NCBI GenBank assembly: GCA_903917505.1
Contig: CAIXAY010000089.1
Coordinates: forward strand, 1-6,576
Length of the DNA: 6,576 nucleotides
Source of the DNA: an uncultured beta proteobacterium
GTDB lineage: Bacteria > Pseudomonadota > Gammaproteobacteria > Burkholderiales > Rhodocyclaceae
Direction: 5' to 3'
Part shown: positions 1 through 5,111 of the stretch, piece after piece
Position numbering within the stretch: the stretch's first letter is position 1
Layout: every line of letters starts with the position of its first letter
The notes under the pieces: generated by a model
Database searches by the model: none
What the model was told of the DNA's origin: nothing
Seen by the model: only the letters and a program-made list of their open reading frames with translations
Program-made: the position numbers and the translations under genes

Positions 1-574
1 CGAAGCCGTGCGTCTTGCTCATGATGTTCTCGAGGCCGACGAAAGCGCCGCCGCAGATGAACAGGACGTTGGTGGTGTTGATGTACTTGCCGTTCTGCAG
101 CTTGACCGGCGAGCCTTCCATGATCTTCAGCAGGGCGTGCTGGACGCTTTCGCCCGAGGTTGCCCGCGTCTCGGTCTTCGAGGCTTTGAGCTTGTCGATT
201 TCGTCGATGAAAACGATGCCGAACTGGGCTTTCTCGATGTCGCCGTCAGCCTTGTCGACCAGGCGCTGCAGAACGGCTTCGATCTCTTCATTGACGTACT
301 TGGTCTGCGCCAGCGAAGTCGCGTCGGCGCTGACGAAGGGCACGTCGAGCAGGCGCGAAAGCGTATCGCAAAGCAGTGTCTTCCCGGTTCCCGACGAGCC
401 GATCAGCAGCACGTTGCTCTTGGCGATGTTGCCGTCGTTCTGCAGCGAATTGGAGATCTTCCGGTAGTGCGAATAGACGGCGACCGCCACGACTTTCTTG
501 GCTTCGTCCTGGCCGATCACATACTGGTCGAGAAAGTTTACGATGACGCTCGGCGTGGTTTCTTTGGTCAGCAA
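1..574 (-). CDS. ClpX-like AAA+ unfoldase lacking the zinc-binding domain (partial, runs off the left edge)
   Basis: The visible 191 residues are the N-terminal part of a ClpX-family AAA+ ATPase, which would unfold protein substrates in the cytoplasm using ATP. A segment DQYVIGQDEAKK (16-27) matches the start of the ClpX ATPase domain. Walker A GSSGTGKT is at 59-66, Walker B IVFIDEID at 120-127, SGESVQHALLKIMEG at 140-154, and LFICGGAF at 171-178. The roughly 60-residue zinc-binding N-domain of true ClpX is absent: the domain begins almost at residue 1, and the frame has a stop a few codons upstream. No ATG is available. A TTG at 574-572 lies 9 bases after GGAGG (588-584), while another TTG at 580-578 is only 3 bases away, so I chose 574. 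The pore-1 loop, GYVGE in ClpX, reads KYVNE here (92-96). The family assignment is firm. Whether it pairs with ClpP or acts alone cannot be told because the ClpP-binding loop lies outside the window. Confidence 0.88.
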   Translation of the reverse strand, partial: MLTKETTPSVIVNFLDQYVIGQDEAKKVVAVAVYSHYRKISNSLQNDGNIAKSNVLLIGSSGTGKTLLCDTLSRLLDVPFVSADATSLAQTKYVNEEIEAVLQRLVDKADGDIEKAQFGIVFIDEIDKLKASKTETRATSGESVQHALLKIMEGSPVKLQNGKYINTTNVLFICGGAFVGLENIMSKTHGF

Positions 575-760
575 GGTCAATTCCCTCCATCGACAGGAAG
601 TCCATCAAGGCAACGCAAGCGCTATGTTATTCCGAATCGGCGCCGCATGGCGGGCGCATGCGGTGGCGATGTTGCGTGAAGGCGCGCGAAATTGCGCGAA
701 GTTGCGTTATGCTTCGCGGTTTCCGAGTCTTTTTGTCACAATAATCGTGCGGAGGGCCTG
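575..760. promoter_or_regulatory. Divergent intergenic region between the ClpX-like gene and the nfeD/SPFH operon
   Basis: This 186-base gap separates two divergent genes, so promoters for both must lie here. It holds the GGAGG ribosome site of the ClpX-like gene (588-584, minus strand) and GGAGG at 751-755, 5 bases before the ATG at 761. AT-richer stretches occur at 737-745 (CACAATAAT) and near 623-632 on the minus strand, but neither has a convincing -35 partner. The 10-bp repeat at 672-711 is listed separately. The exact promoters are not resolved. Confidence 0.45.
672..711 (+). repeat. Four imperfect 10-bp tandem repeats (TTGCGYGAAG-like)
   Basis: Reading from 672 in steps of ten gives TTGCGTGAAG, GCGCGCGAAA, TTGCGCGAAG and TTGCGTTATG. 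Units one and three differ at one base. The second and fourth are looser matches. The period is close to one helical turn of DNA, so each unit would face the same side. It lies upstream of the nfeD-like gene in the divergent region and could be a regulator binding array, although chance in GC-rich DNA is possible. Confidence 0.4.
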
Positions 761-1204
761 ATGATATTCGAATGGTGGCACTGGGTCGTGCTGGGCTTGT
801 GCCTGGCCATGGCTGAACTCGCCGTCCCGGCTTTCTTCATCGTCTGGTTCGGCATCGGCGCCATCGCCGTCGGCATCGTCCTGCTGGCCATGCCGGACCT
901 GTCCGTGGCCGCGCAAGTCCTGCTTTGGGCAGGGCTGTCGACCCTGCTCGTCGTCTTCTGGTTCCGCTATCTCAAGCCGCGTACGGTCAGCGCCGTCGGC
1001 ACTTCGGCCGCGCACGTGCGCGGCGAGGTCGGCGTGCTGGTCAGCGATCTGTGCCCGGATACGCGCGGACACGTGCGCTTCCAGAAACCGGTGCTCGGCT
1101 CCGACGTCTGGGAGTGCTACGCGCTCACCCCGATCAAGGCCGGCGAGCGCGTGCGCATCGTCGCCGTCGAAGGCAGTTATATCAAAGTGGAGGAAGCAAA
1201 ATGA
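761..1204 (+). CDS. NfeD-like small membrane protein (partner of the SPFH protein)
   Basis: This 147-residue protein is a short-form NfeD, like E. coli YbbJ, which sits beside the stomatin-like QmcA. Three hydrophobic segments, at about residues 7-25, 26-44 and 50-68, fill the N-terminal half. The first starts within EWWHWVVLGL. A soluble beta-rich part (about 85-145), including RGEVGVLVS and AGERVRIVAVEGSYIKVEE, is typical of the C-terminal OB-fold domain and probably faces the cytoplasm. The serine-protease part of long NfeD proteins is absent, as usual in the short class. The ATG at 761 has GGAGG 5 bases upstream. In-frame starts further up, such as TTG at 692, lack a good ribosome site. 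The stop codon overlaps the next ATG (ATGA at 1201-1204), indicating translational coupling with the SPFH gene. The family call is strong; its molecular role is not well defined. Confidence 0.9.
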   Translation: MIFEWWHWVVLGLCLAMAELAVPAFFIVWFGIGAIAVGIVLLAMPDLSVAAQVLLWAGLSTLLVVFWFRYLKPRTVSAVGTSAAHVRGEVGVLVSDLCPDTRGHVRFQKPVLGSDVWECYALTPIKAGERVRIVAVEGSYIKVEEAK

Positions 1205-2067
1205 TCGGCATCGGCATGACCGTCACTTCAGTCGTATTTCTGGCCTTCGTCCTGGTCACCGTGGCCAAGGGCGTGCGCATCATTCCGCAGGGCGAGGAAT
1301 GGATCGTCCAGCGCCTCGGCAAGTACAGCCAGACCCTGCTGCCCGGCCTGCGCTTCATCATCCCCTATATCGACACCGACGATTACAAGCTGACCTCCAA
1401 GGACATCATCCTCGACGTCCAGGAGCAGGAGGTGATCACCCGCGACAACGCGGTGATCGTGGTCAACGCCATCGCCTTCATCAAGATCACCGACCCGGTG
1501 AAAGCGGTGTACGGCGTGCAGAATTACTCCGAAGCGATCCGCAACATGATCATGACGACGCTGCGCTCCATCGTCGGCGAGATGGAACTCGACCACGCGC
1601 TGTCGCAGCGCGACATGATCAAGGCCAGGCTCAAGGCCGGCGTCGCCGACGAAGCGATGGACTGGGGCCTGACCGTGAAATCGGTCGAAATCCAGGACAT
1701 CAAGCCCTCGCAGTCGATGCAGCGGGCGATGGAACTGCAGGCCGCCGCCGAGCGCGAGCGCAAGGCCATGGTGACGCGCGCCGAAGGCGAGAAGCAGGCG
1801 ATGATCCTCACCGCCGAAGCGCGCCTCGAATCCGCGAAACGCGACGCCGAAGCGCAGATCATGCTGGCCGACGCCTCCTCGCAGGCGATCACCAAGGTCA
1901 CCGGCGCCTTCGGCGAGAACGAACTGCCGATGCTCTACCTGCTCGGCGAGAAATACATCAACAGCATGGCCAAGATGGCCGAGTCGCCGAACGCCAAGAT
2001 GGTGCTGCTGCCGGCCGACCTGCAGAGCACGCTGCGCGGCCTGTTCCAGCGCGTCGCCAAGCCCTGA
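1201..2067 (+). CDS. SPFH/Band 7 stomatin-like membrane protein (QmcA/paraslipin type)
   Basis: The 288-residue product has one N-terminal membrane anchor (about 4-24), then an SPFH domain (about 25-175). Characteristic stretches are GVRIIPQGEEWIVQRLGKY (24-42), LLPGLRFIIPYID (46-58), QEVITRDNAVIVVNA (76-90) and the MELDHALSQRD block (128-138). Residues 175-225, rich in Ala, Glu, Lys and Arg, form the coiled coil that drives assembly into large rings or cages at the membrane. Related proteins organise membrane microdomains and restrain membrane proteases such as FtsH. The coiled coil is shorter than I expect in E. coli QmcA. Translation starts at 1201 inside the stop of the NfeD-like gene. 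AGGAAGC, with its purine run ending just before the ATG, may act as a weak ribosome site. Longer upstream in-frame starts would overlap nfeD extensively and are not supported. The specific client is unknown. Confidence 0.93.
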   Translation: MIGIGMTVTSVVFLAFVLVTVAKGVRIIPQGEEWIVQRLGKYSQTLLPGLRFIIPYIDTDDYKLTSKDIILDVQEQEVITRDNAVIVVNAIAFIKITDPVKAVYGVQNYSEAIRNMIMTTLRSIVGEMELDHALSQRDMIKARLKAGVADEAMDWGLTVKSVEIQDIKPSQSMQRAMELQAAAERERKAMVTRAEGEKQAMILTAEARLESAKRDAEAQIMLADASSQAITKVTGAFGENELPMLYLLGEKYINSMAKMAESPNAKMVLLPADLQSTLRGLFQRVAKP

Positions 2068-2096
2068 AGCACGACTGCGCACATCAGGAAAGATGC

Positions 2097-2993
2097 ATGC
2101 CGGACAGAAAACACCTGGCGCGCGGCTATCTCGCCGCTGCCGCAACGCTGGTCATGTGGTCCGGCTTTTCACTGATGTCGCGGCTCGGCGGCAAGAGCGT
2201 GCTGACGCCTTACGACATCTTCGCGCTGCGCCTGATCGTCGCCTCGCTGGTCCTGCTGCCGTTCATCGGCAGCATGCCGGCGCGCTTCTGGTACGACGGC
2301 AGGCTATGGGTCCTGACCTTCCTCTGCAGCCTGATTTACTGCCCGCTGGCCTATGCCGGCTTCAAGTTCGCGCCGGCTTCGCACGGCGCCATCCTGCTCA
2401 GCGGCCTGCAACCGTTCCTGGTCAGCATCGTCGCCTGGCTGATCGCCCGCACACGACCGAACCGGATGCGTAGCGTCGGCCTGGCCTGCATCGCCATCGG
2501 CATCGTTTGCGCCGCCATGCCTTATTTCACCGACTGGTCGGGAGATTCCGTTCTCGGTGACCTGCTGATTCTGGGGAGTTCGATCTCCTGGTCTTTCTAC
2601 GCGGTGTGCGCGGCGCGCTGGGGCTATTCGGCATGGACGCTGACGCGCGCCGTGGCTTTCTTTTCGGCGGCGGTCTACTTGCCGATTTACCTGTTGTGGC
2701 TGCCCAAGGAACTGGCGGCCGCGCCGCTCACGATGATCATCGTGCAAGGCATCTTTCAAGGCCTCGTGGCGACTATACTGGCGATGTTTAGTTACCTTAA
2801 AGCCATTGCCCTGCTGGGCGCCGAACGGACGACGGCATTCCTCGCGCTGGTGCCCATCGTCGTCGGCGTCCTTGCCATTCCCCTGCTCGATGAACCGCTC
2901 AGCACCGCTCTGGCAACCGGCATCGTTTTCGTCTCGCTCGGCTCTTACATCGCATCACGTTACGGAACCACCCCTCTGAGGAGCAAATCATGA
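2097..2993 (+). CDS. EamA/DMT-family transporter
   Basis: This 298-residue protein is an inner-membrane transporter of the drug/metabolite superfamily, probably an exporter of a small metabolite, although the substrate cannot be read from sequence. It has about ten hydrophobic segments (roughly 9-28, 40-60, 70-88, 96-118, 126-144, 153-172, 180-203, 211-233, 244-264, 268-286), the usual two EamA repeats of five helices. Family-like features include WSGFSLMSRLGG near the start of repeat one, FALRLIVASLVLLP (42-55), and in repeat two GAERTTAFLALVPIV (241-255) followed by PLLDEPLS (262-269). ATG at 2097 is preceded by AGGA at 2086-2089, 7 bases upstream. The gene begins 29 bases after the SPFH stop and its TGA overlaps the yqhD start (ATGA at 2990-2993), so it is probably co-translated with the reductase. 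That suggests related substrates, but this is inference. Confidence 0.9.
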   Translation: MPDRKHLARGYLAAAATLVMWSGFSLMSRLGGKSVLTPYDIFALRLIVASLVLLPFIGSMPARFWYDGRLWVLTFLCSLIYCPLAYAGFKFAPASHGAILLSGLQPFLVSIVAWLIARTRPNRMRSVGLACIAIGIVCAAMPYFTDWSGDSVLGDLLILGSSISWSFYAVCAARWGYSAWTLTRAVAFFSAAVYLPIYLLWLPKELAAAPLTMIIVQGIFQGLVATILAMFSYLKAIALLGAERTTAFLALVPIVVGVLAIPLLDEPLSTALATGIVFVSLGSYIASRYGTTPLRSKS

Positions 2994-4144
2994 ACAATTT
3001 CACTTTCCACAATCCGACCCGCATCCTCTTCGGCCAGGGCCGCATCGCCGACCTCGCGCGCGAGATTCCGGCCACGGCGCGCGTGCTGATCACCTACGGC
3101 GGCGGCAGTATCGTCAAGACCGGCACGCTGGCCGAAGTCAAGGCGGCCTTGAAGGGCTATACGCTGTTCGAATTTGCCGGCATCGAACCCAACCCGACTT
3201 ACGAGACGCTGATGCGTGCCGTCGAACTCGCGCGCGCCGAACGCATCGACTTCCTGCTCGCCGTCGGCGGCGGTTCGGTGATCGACGGCACCAAGTTCAT
3301 TGCCGCGGCGATTCCGTTCGCCGGCGAGCCCTGGGACATCCTTGCCAAGCGCGCCAAGATCACCAGCGCCGTCGCTTTCGGCAGCGTGCTCACCCTGCCG
3401 GCCACCGGCTCGGAAATGAACAACGGCGCGGTGATCACCAAGCGTTCGACGAACGACAAGCTGGCCTTTTCGAATTCTCGCCTGTTCCCGCGCTTCTCGG
3501 TGCTCGACCCGACCAAGACCTTCACCCTGCCGCCGCGCCAGGTCGCCAATGGCATCGTCGATGCCTTCGTGCACATCACCGAGCAATACCTCACCTACCC
3601 GGCCGACGCCAAGGTCCAGGACCGCATCGCCGAGGGCCTGCTGCTGACCTTGATCGAGGAAGGGCCGCGCGCGCTCAGCGAACCGGACAACTACGCGGTG
3701 CGCGCCAATATCATGTGGACCGCGACGATGGCACTGAACGGGCTGATCGGCGCCGGCGTGCCGAACGACTGGGCGACGCACATGCTCGGCCACGAACTCA
3801 CCGCGCTGCACGGCCTCGACCACGCGCAAACGCTGGCGGTCGTGCTGCCGGCGATGCTGCAGGTGCGGCGCGCCGAAAAGCGCGACAAGCTGCTGCAATA
3901 CGCCGAGCGCGTCTGGGGGCTGCGCGACGGCGACGCGGAAGCGCGCATCGATCAGGCCATCGCCCGCACGCAGTTGTTCTTCGAAGCGCTGCAGGTGCCG
4001 ACGCGCCTCTCCGGCTACGGCATCGGCAAGGACGCGATTCCGGCCCTGCTCGCCCAGCTCGAACGGCACGGCATGACGGCGCTCGGCGAGCACCAGAATT
4101 TAGGCATCGCCGGCTCGCGCCAGGTTTATGAACTCGCCGCCTGA
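2990..4144 (+). CDS. yqhD: YqhD-type NADPH-dependent iron-containing alcohol dehydrogenase / aldehyde reductase
   Basis: The 384-residue enzyme closely resembles E. coli YqhD (387 residues) from end to end, starting with MNNF and TRILFG. YqhD reduces short-chain and reactive aldehydes such as acrolein, methylglyoxal and lipid peroxidation products with NADPH, in the cytoplasm. The nucleotide-binding half has TYGGGS (35-40) and AVGGGSVIDGTKF (91-103), with LPATGSE at 136-142. The metal site of the group III alcohol dehydrogenase fold is intact: Asp191 and His195 in VDAFVH, His264 in DWATHMLGHE and His278 in GLDHAQ. Each is offset by a constant three residues from the E. coli ligands as I recall them. 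GAGG at 2978-2981 and GGAG at 2980-2983 precede the ATG at 2990. The start overlaps the transporter stop by four bases. E. coli yqhD is controlled by the neighbouring yqhC; no such regulator is visible here, so control is probably through the operon. Confidence 0.93.
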   Translation: MNNFTFHNPTRILFGQGRIADLAREIPATARVLITYGGGSIVKTGTLAEVKAALKGYTLFEFAGIEPNPTYETLMRAVELARAERIDFLLAVGGGSVIDGTKFIAAAIPFAGEPWDILAKRAKITSAVAFGSVLTLPATGSEMNNGAVITKRSTNDKLAFSNSRLFPRFSVLDPTKTFTLPPRQVANGIVDAFVHITEQYLTYPADAKVQDRIAEGLLLTLIEEGPRALSEPDNYAVRANIMWTATMALNGLIGAGVPNDWATHMLGHELTALHGLDHAQTLAVVLPAMLQVRRAEKRDKLLQYAERVWGLRDGDAEARIDQAIARTQLFFEALQVPTRLSGYGIGKDAIPALLAQLERHGMTALGEHQNLGIAGSRQVYELAA

Positions 4145-4146
4145 AA

Positions 4147-4163
4147 CGGGCGTGCCTAGCCCG
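4147..4163 (+). repeat. Short inverted repeat just after the yqhD stop
   Basis: CGGGC at 4147-4151 pairs with GCCCG at 4159-4163 around a 7-base loop, starting 2 bases after the yqhD stop. The stem has only five base pairs and no run of T follows, so it is a weak candidate for a terminator of the upstream operon. It could equally protect the 3' end of the transcript or be chance. Confidence 0.3.
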
Positions 4164-4198
4164 AGGCCAGAACATTTCGAGGCCCATGGCACGGCGCA

Positions 4199-4224
4199 CC
4201 GGCTGCACGCGCCGGCGGGCCGGC
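4199..4224 (+). repeat. Mutually exclusive GC hairpins abutting the start codon of the 4226 gene
   Basis: CCGGC (4199-4203) can pair with GCCGG (4211-4215), and the same GCCGG can instead pair with CCGGC at 4220-4224 around a 4-base loop. The second stem ends one base before the ATG at 4226, in the place where a ribosome site should be. The alternatives are mutually exclusive, which is the layout of a simple RNA switch, although GC-rich DNA produces such pairings by chance. Confidence 0.3.
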
Positions 4225-4225
4225 A

Positions 4226-4450
4226 ATGAGCTACGAGCAACACCTCGACGAGGTGGCCACCCTGCTCACCGAGATTTACACCCTGAGCGAAGCGGCGGCG
4301 ATTGAAACAGTCATGCGCGCCCAGGCCGACGACTATTTCAGCGCGCACGACGACGATCCGTCGCTGTGCACGCAGGATCGCGCCGAACTCGATGCCCGCG
4401 CCGTCTTCAGGCAGTACAAGCCGCCGCGCGCGCCGCGCGGCACGGCCTGA
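4226..4450 (+). CDS. Small acidic hypothetical protein, 74 residues
   Basis: I do not recognise this family. The product is acidic in its first two thirds and looks helical: HLDEVATLLTEIYTL (6-20), then an Ala/Glu-rich helix to about residue 36, then an Asp-rich turn (HDDDPS, 41-46), a second helix TQDRAELDARAVF, and a basic Pro/Arg tail KPPRAPRG. It has no signal peptide or membrane segment. Codon use is GC-rich at third positions like its neighbours, and the amino-acid pattern looks like real protein rather than noise. The start lacks a Shine-Dalgarno sequence: the 15 bases before ATG are a GC-rich inverted repeat. A GTG or ATG with a better site is not seen nearby in frame, and the frame is closed by TAG at 4157. 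It could be expressed by read-through translation from the yqhD operon or from its own promoter. The gene is convergent with the one at 4462. Confidence 0.6.
   Translation: MSYEQHLDEVATLLTEIYTLSEAAAIETVMRAQADDYFSAHDDDPSLCTQDRAELDARAVFRQYKPPRAPRGTA
4423..4441 (+). repeat. Perfect 8-bp GC stem near the convergent gene junction
   Basis: GCCGCGCG at 4423-4430 and CGCGCGGC at 4434-4441 are exact reverse complements separated by 3 bases. The stem lies inside the last codons of the 4226 gene (the Pro/Arg tail) and about 20 bases beyond the stop of the minus-strand gene ending at 4462. Its symmetry and position suit a two-way transcription barrier between convergent genes. There is no T-run on either side, so a classical intrinsic terminator is not shown. 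Confidence 0.4.
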
Positions 4451-4461
4451 CCGCCCGGCGC

Positions 4462-4905
4462 TCAATCCAGCGGCGGAACTTTCGCCAGCAGCGCCTGCAG
4501 CGCCGCGTCATCGAGCGCGGCGACCAGCAGGAGTCCGGCGCGCACCAGCTGGCTTTTCTTCACGCCTGTGCCGCGCTCCGACAAGCGCTTCTTGAGCACG
4601 GCCAGTTGCTCATACTCGACCTCGGGCAGCGTGAAGCGCTCGCGCACCAGCGCGGTTTTCCTGAGCTTCTTCTCGAGCGGCCGCGAGAATGCCTTGGACA
4701 GCCGCTGGCGCTTGCCGGCGGCGGTTTTCCTGGCTTCCGGCGCGGCGGCCACCGGCTTGCGCGCCGTGGCGGCATCGCGCTTGCTCTCCGGCACCGGCTT
4801 CTTCGCCGCGGCGCCGCGCGCGGCCGCTGGCCGCTTCGCGGCAACGCTTGGCGGCTTGGCCGCAACGGCGGCGGGAGCAATCGGCTTCTTGTTGGCACTT
4901 GCCAT
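4462..4905 (-). CDS. Ala/Lys/Pro-rich protein with a ribbon-helix-helix-like C-terminal segment
   Basis: The 147-residue product has two parts. Residues 1-72 are low-complexity and strongly basic, with repeated AAK, KPP and AARK motifs like the tails of histone H1-like bacterial proteins (AlgP, PhaF and similar), and are probably disordered and able to bind DNA or RNA. Residues 84-133 look ordered: a possible strand VRERFTLPE (87-95), a helix EYEQLAVLKKRLSERG (97-112), a turn, and a second helix KKSQLVRAGLLLVAAL (116-131). That is the strand-helix-helix pattern of ribbon-helix-helix DNA-binding proteins. I do not know a named family. The ATG at 4905 has GAGGAG 6 bases upstream (4917-4912), a strong ribosome site. 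It is divergent from the amrB operon and convergent with the small gene at 4226. A nucleoid-associated or regulatory role is plausible; nothing shows the target. An open frame on the opposite strand is its shadow. Confidence 0.8.
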   Translation of the reverse strand: MASANKKPIAPAAVAAKPPSVAAKRPAAARGAAAKKPVPESKRDAATARKPVAAAPEARKTAAGKRQRLSKAFSRPLEKKLRKTALVRERFTLPEVEYEQLAVLKKRLSERGTGVKKSQLVRAGLLLVAALDDAALQALLAKVPPLD

Positions 4906-5111
4906 GACATTCTCCTCAATGGACGTTCTGCTCGTGCGCGGTTCTCACGCCGCGCCGAAACTCCGGCATGCACGAAGCGCGCCGGCCGCGGTCGCCACAA
5001 GCGCGATCGCGCAGAGCTTTCATTCTAACCGATTGCTTATGCGAATATGCTGAATGCGCCCTTGCCTTGCCGTGTCCGCCCCCATATAGTGGTAGAAAGG
5101 AGTCTCCTGCC
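4906..5111. promoter_or_regulatory. Divergent intergenic region upstream of the Ala/Lys-rich gene and amrB
   Basis: These 206 bases separate divergent genes. For the minus strand there is a -10-like TAGAAT (5027-5022) without a matching -35, which would give a leader of about 110 bases. A perfect 12-bp palindrome, GCGCGATCGCGC at 5001-5012, lies inside that leader. The plus-strand promoter is listed separately. The 4910-5000 part is GC-rich and I see no gene or terminator in it. Confidence 0.4.
5062..5090 (+). promoter_or_regulatory. Sigma70-type promoter of the amrB-amrA-amrS operon
   Basis: TTGCCT (5062-5067) and TATAGT (5085-5090) stand exactly 17 bases apart, which is the optimal spacing. 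Each hexamer matches the consensus at four or five of six bases. Transcription would start at about 5096-5098, giving a leader of only about 15 bases that includes AAGGAG (5097-5102 region) before the ATG at 5112. No operator is obvious, although AGGAGTCTCCT (5099-5109) is a near-perfect dyad spanning the ribosome site. Confidence 0.5.

Noticed and set aside
288..608. Minus-strand frame of 106 codons beginning with ATG
   Set aside because: It is out of frame with the ClpX-like motifs and has no recognisable pattern. The real gene starts at a TTG.
8..679. Plus-strand open frame of 223 codons opposite the ClpX-like gene
   Set aside because: The minus-strand reading gives unmistakable Walker A, Walker B and ClpX motifs across the same bases; this frame shows no domain and is a GC-driven shadow.
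925..2067. Longer start for the SPFH protein
   Set aside because: The extra 92 codons overlap the NfeD-like gene in another frame and have no SPFH similarity. The ATGA junction at 1201 is natural.
1228..2145. Long minus-strand open frame of 305 codons
   Set aside because: It is antisense to the SPFH gene and rich in His, Asp and Gly repeats typical of shadow frames in GC-rich DNA.
1299..2993. A 564-codon reading that would join an extra N-terminal part to the transporter
   Set aside because: The first 266 codons are an out-of-frame shadow of the SPFH gene (Arg/Asp/Gln-rich). The transporter begins at 2097 with a ribosome site.
2960..4093. Minus-strand open frame of 377 codons
   Set aside because: It is antisense to yqhD, whose full-length match to the family is clear.
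4147..4163. Intrinsic terminator after yqhD
   Set aside because: The stem is only five pairs long and no T-run follows, so it is recorded only as a weak inverted repeat.
4366..5028. Plus-strand open frame of 220 codons opposite the Ala/Lys-rich gene
   Set aside because: It overlaps two better-supported genes and lacks a ribosome site or protein-like pattern. I keep the minus-strand gene because of its strong GAGGAG site and ordered C-terminal segment.
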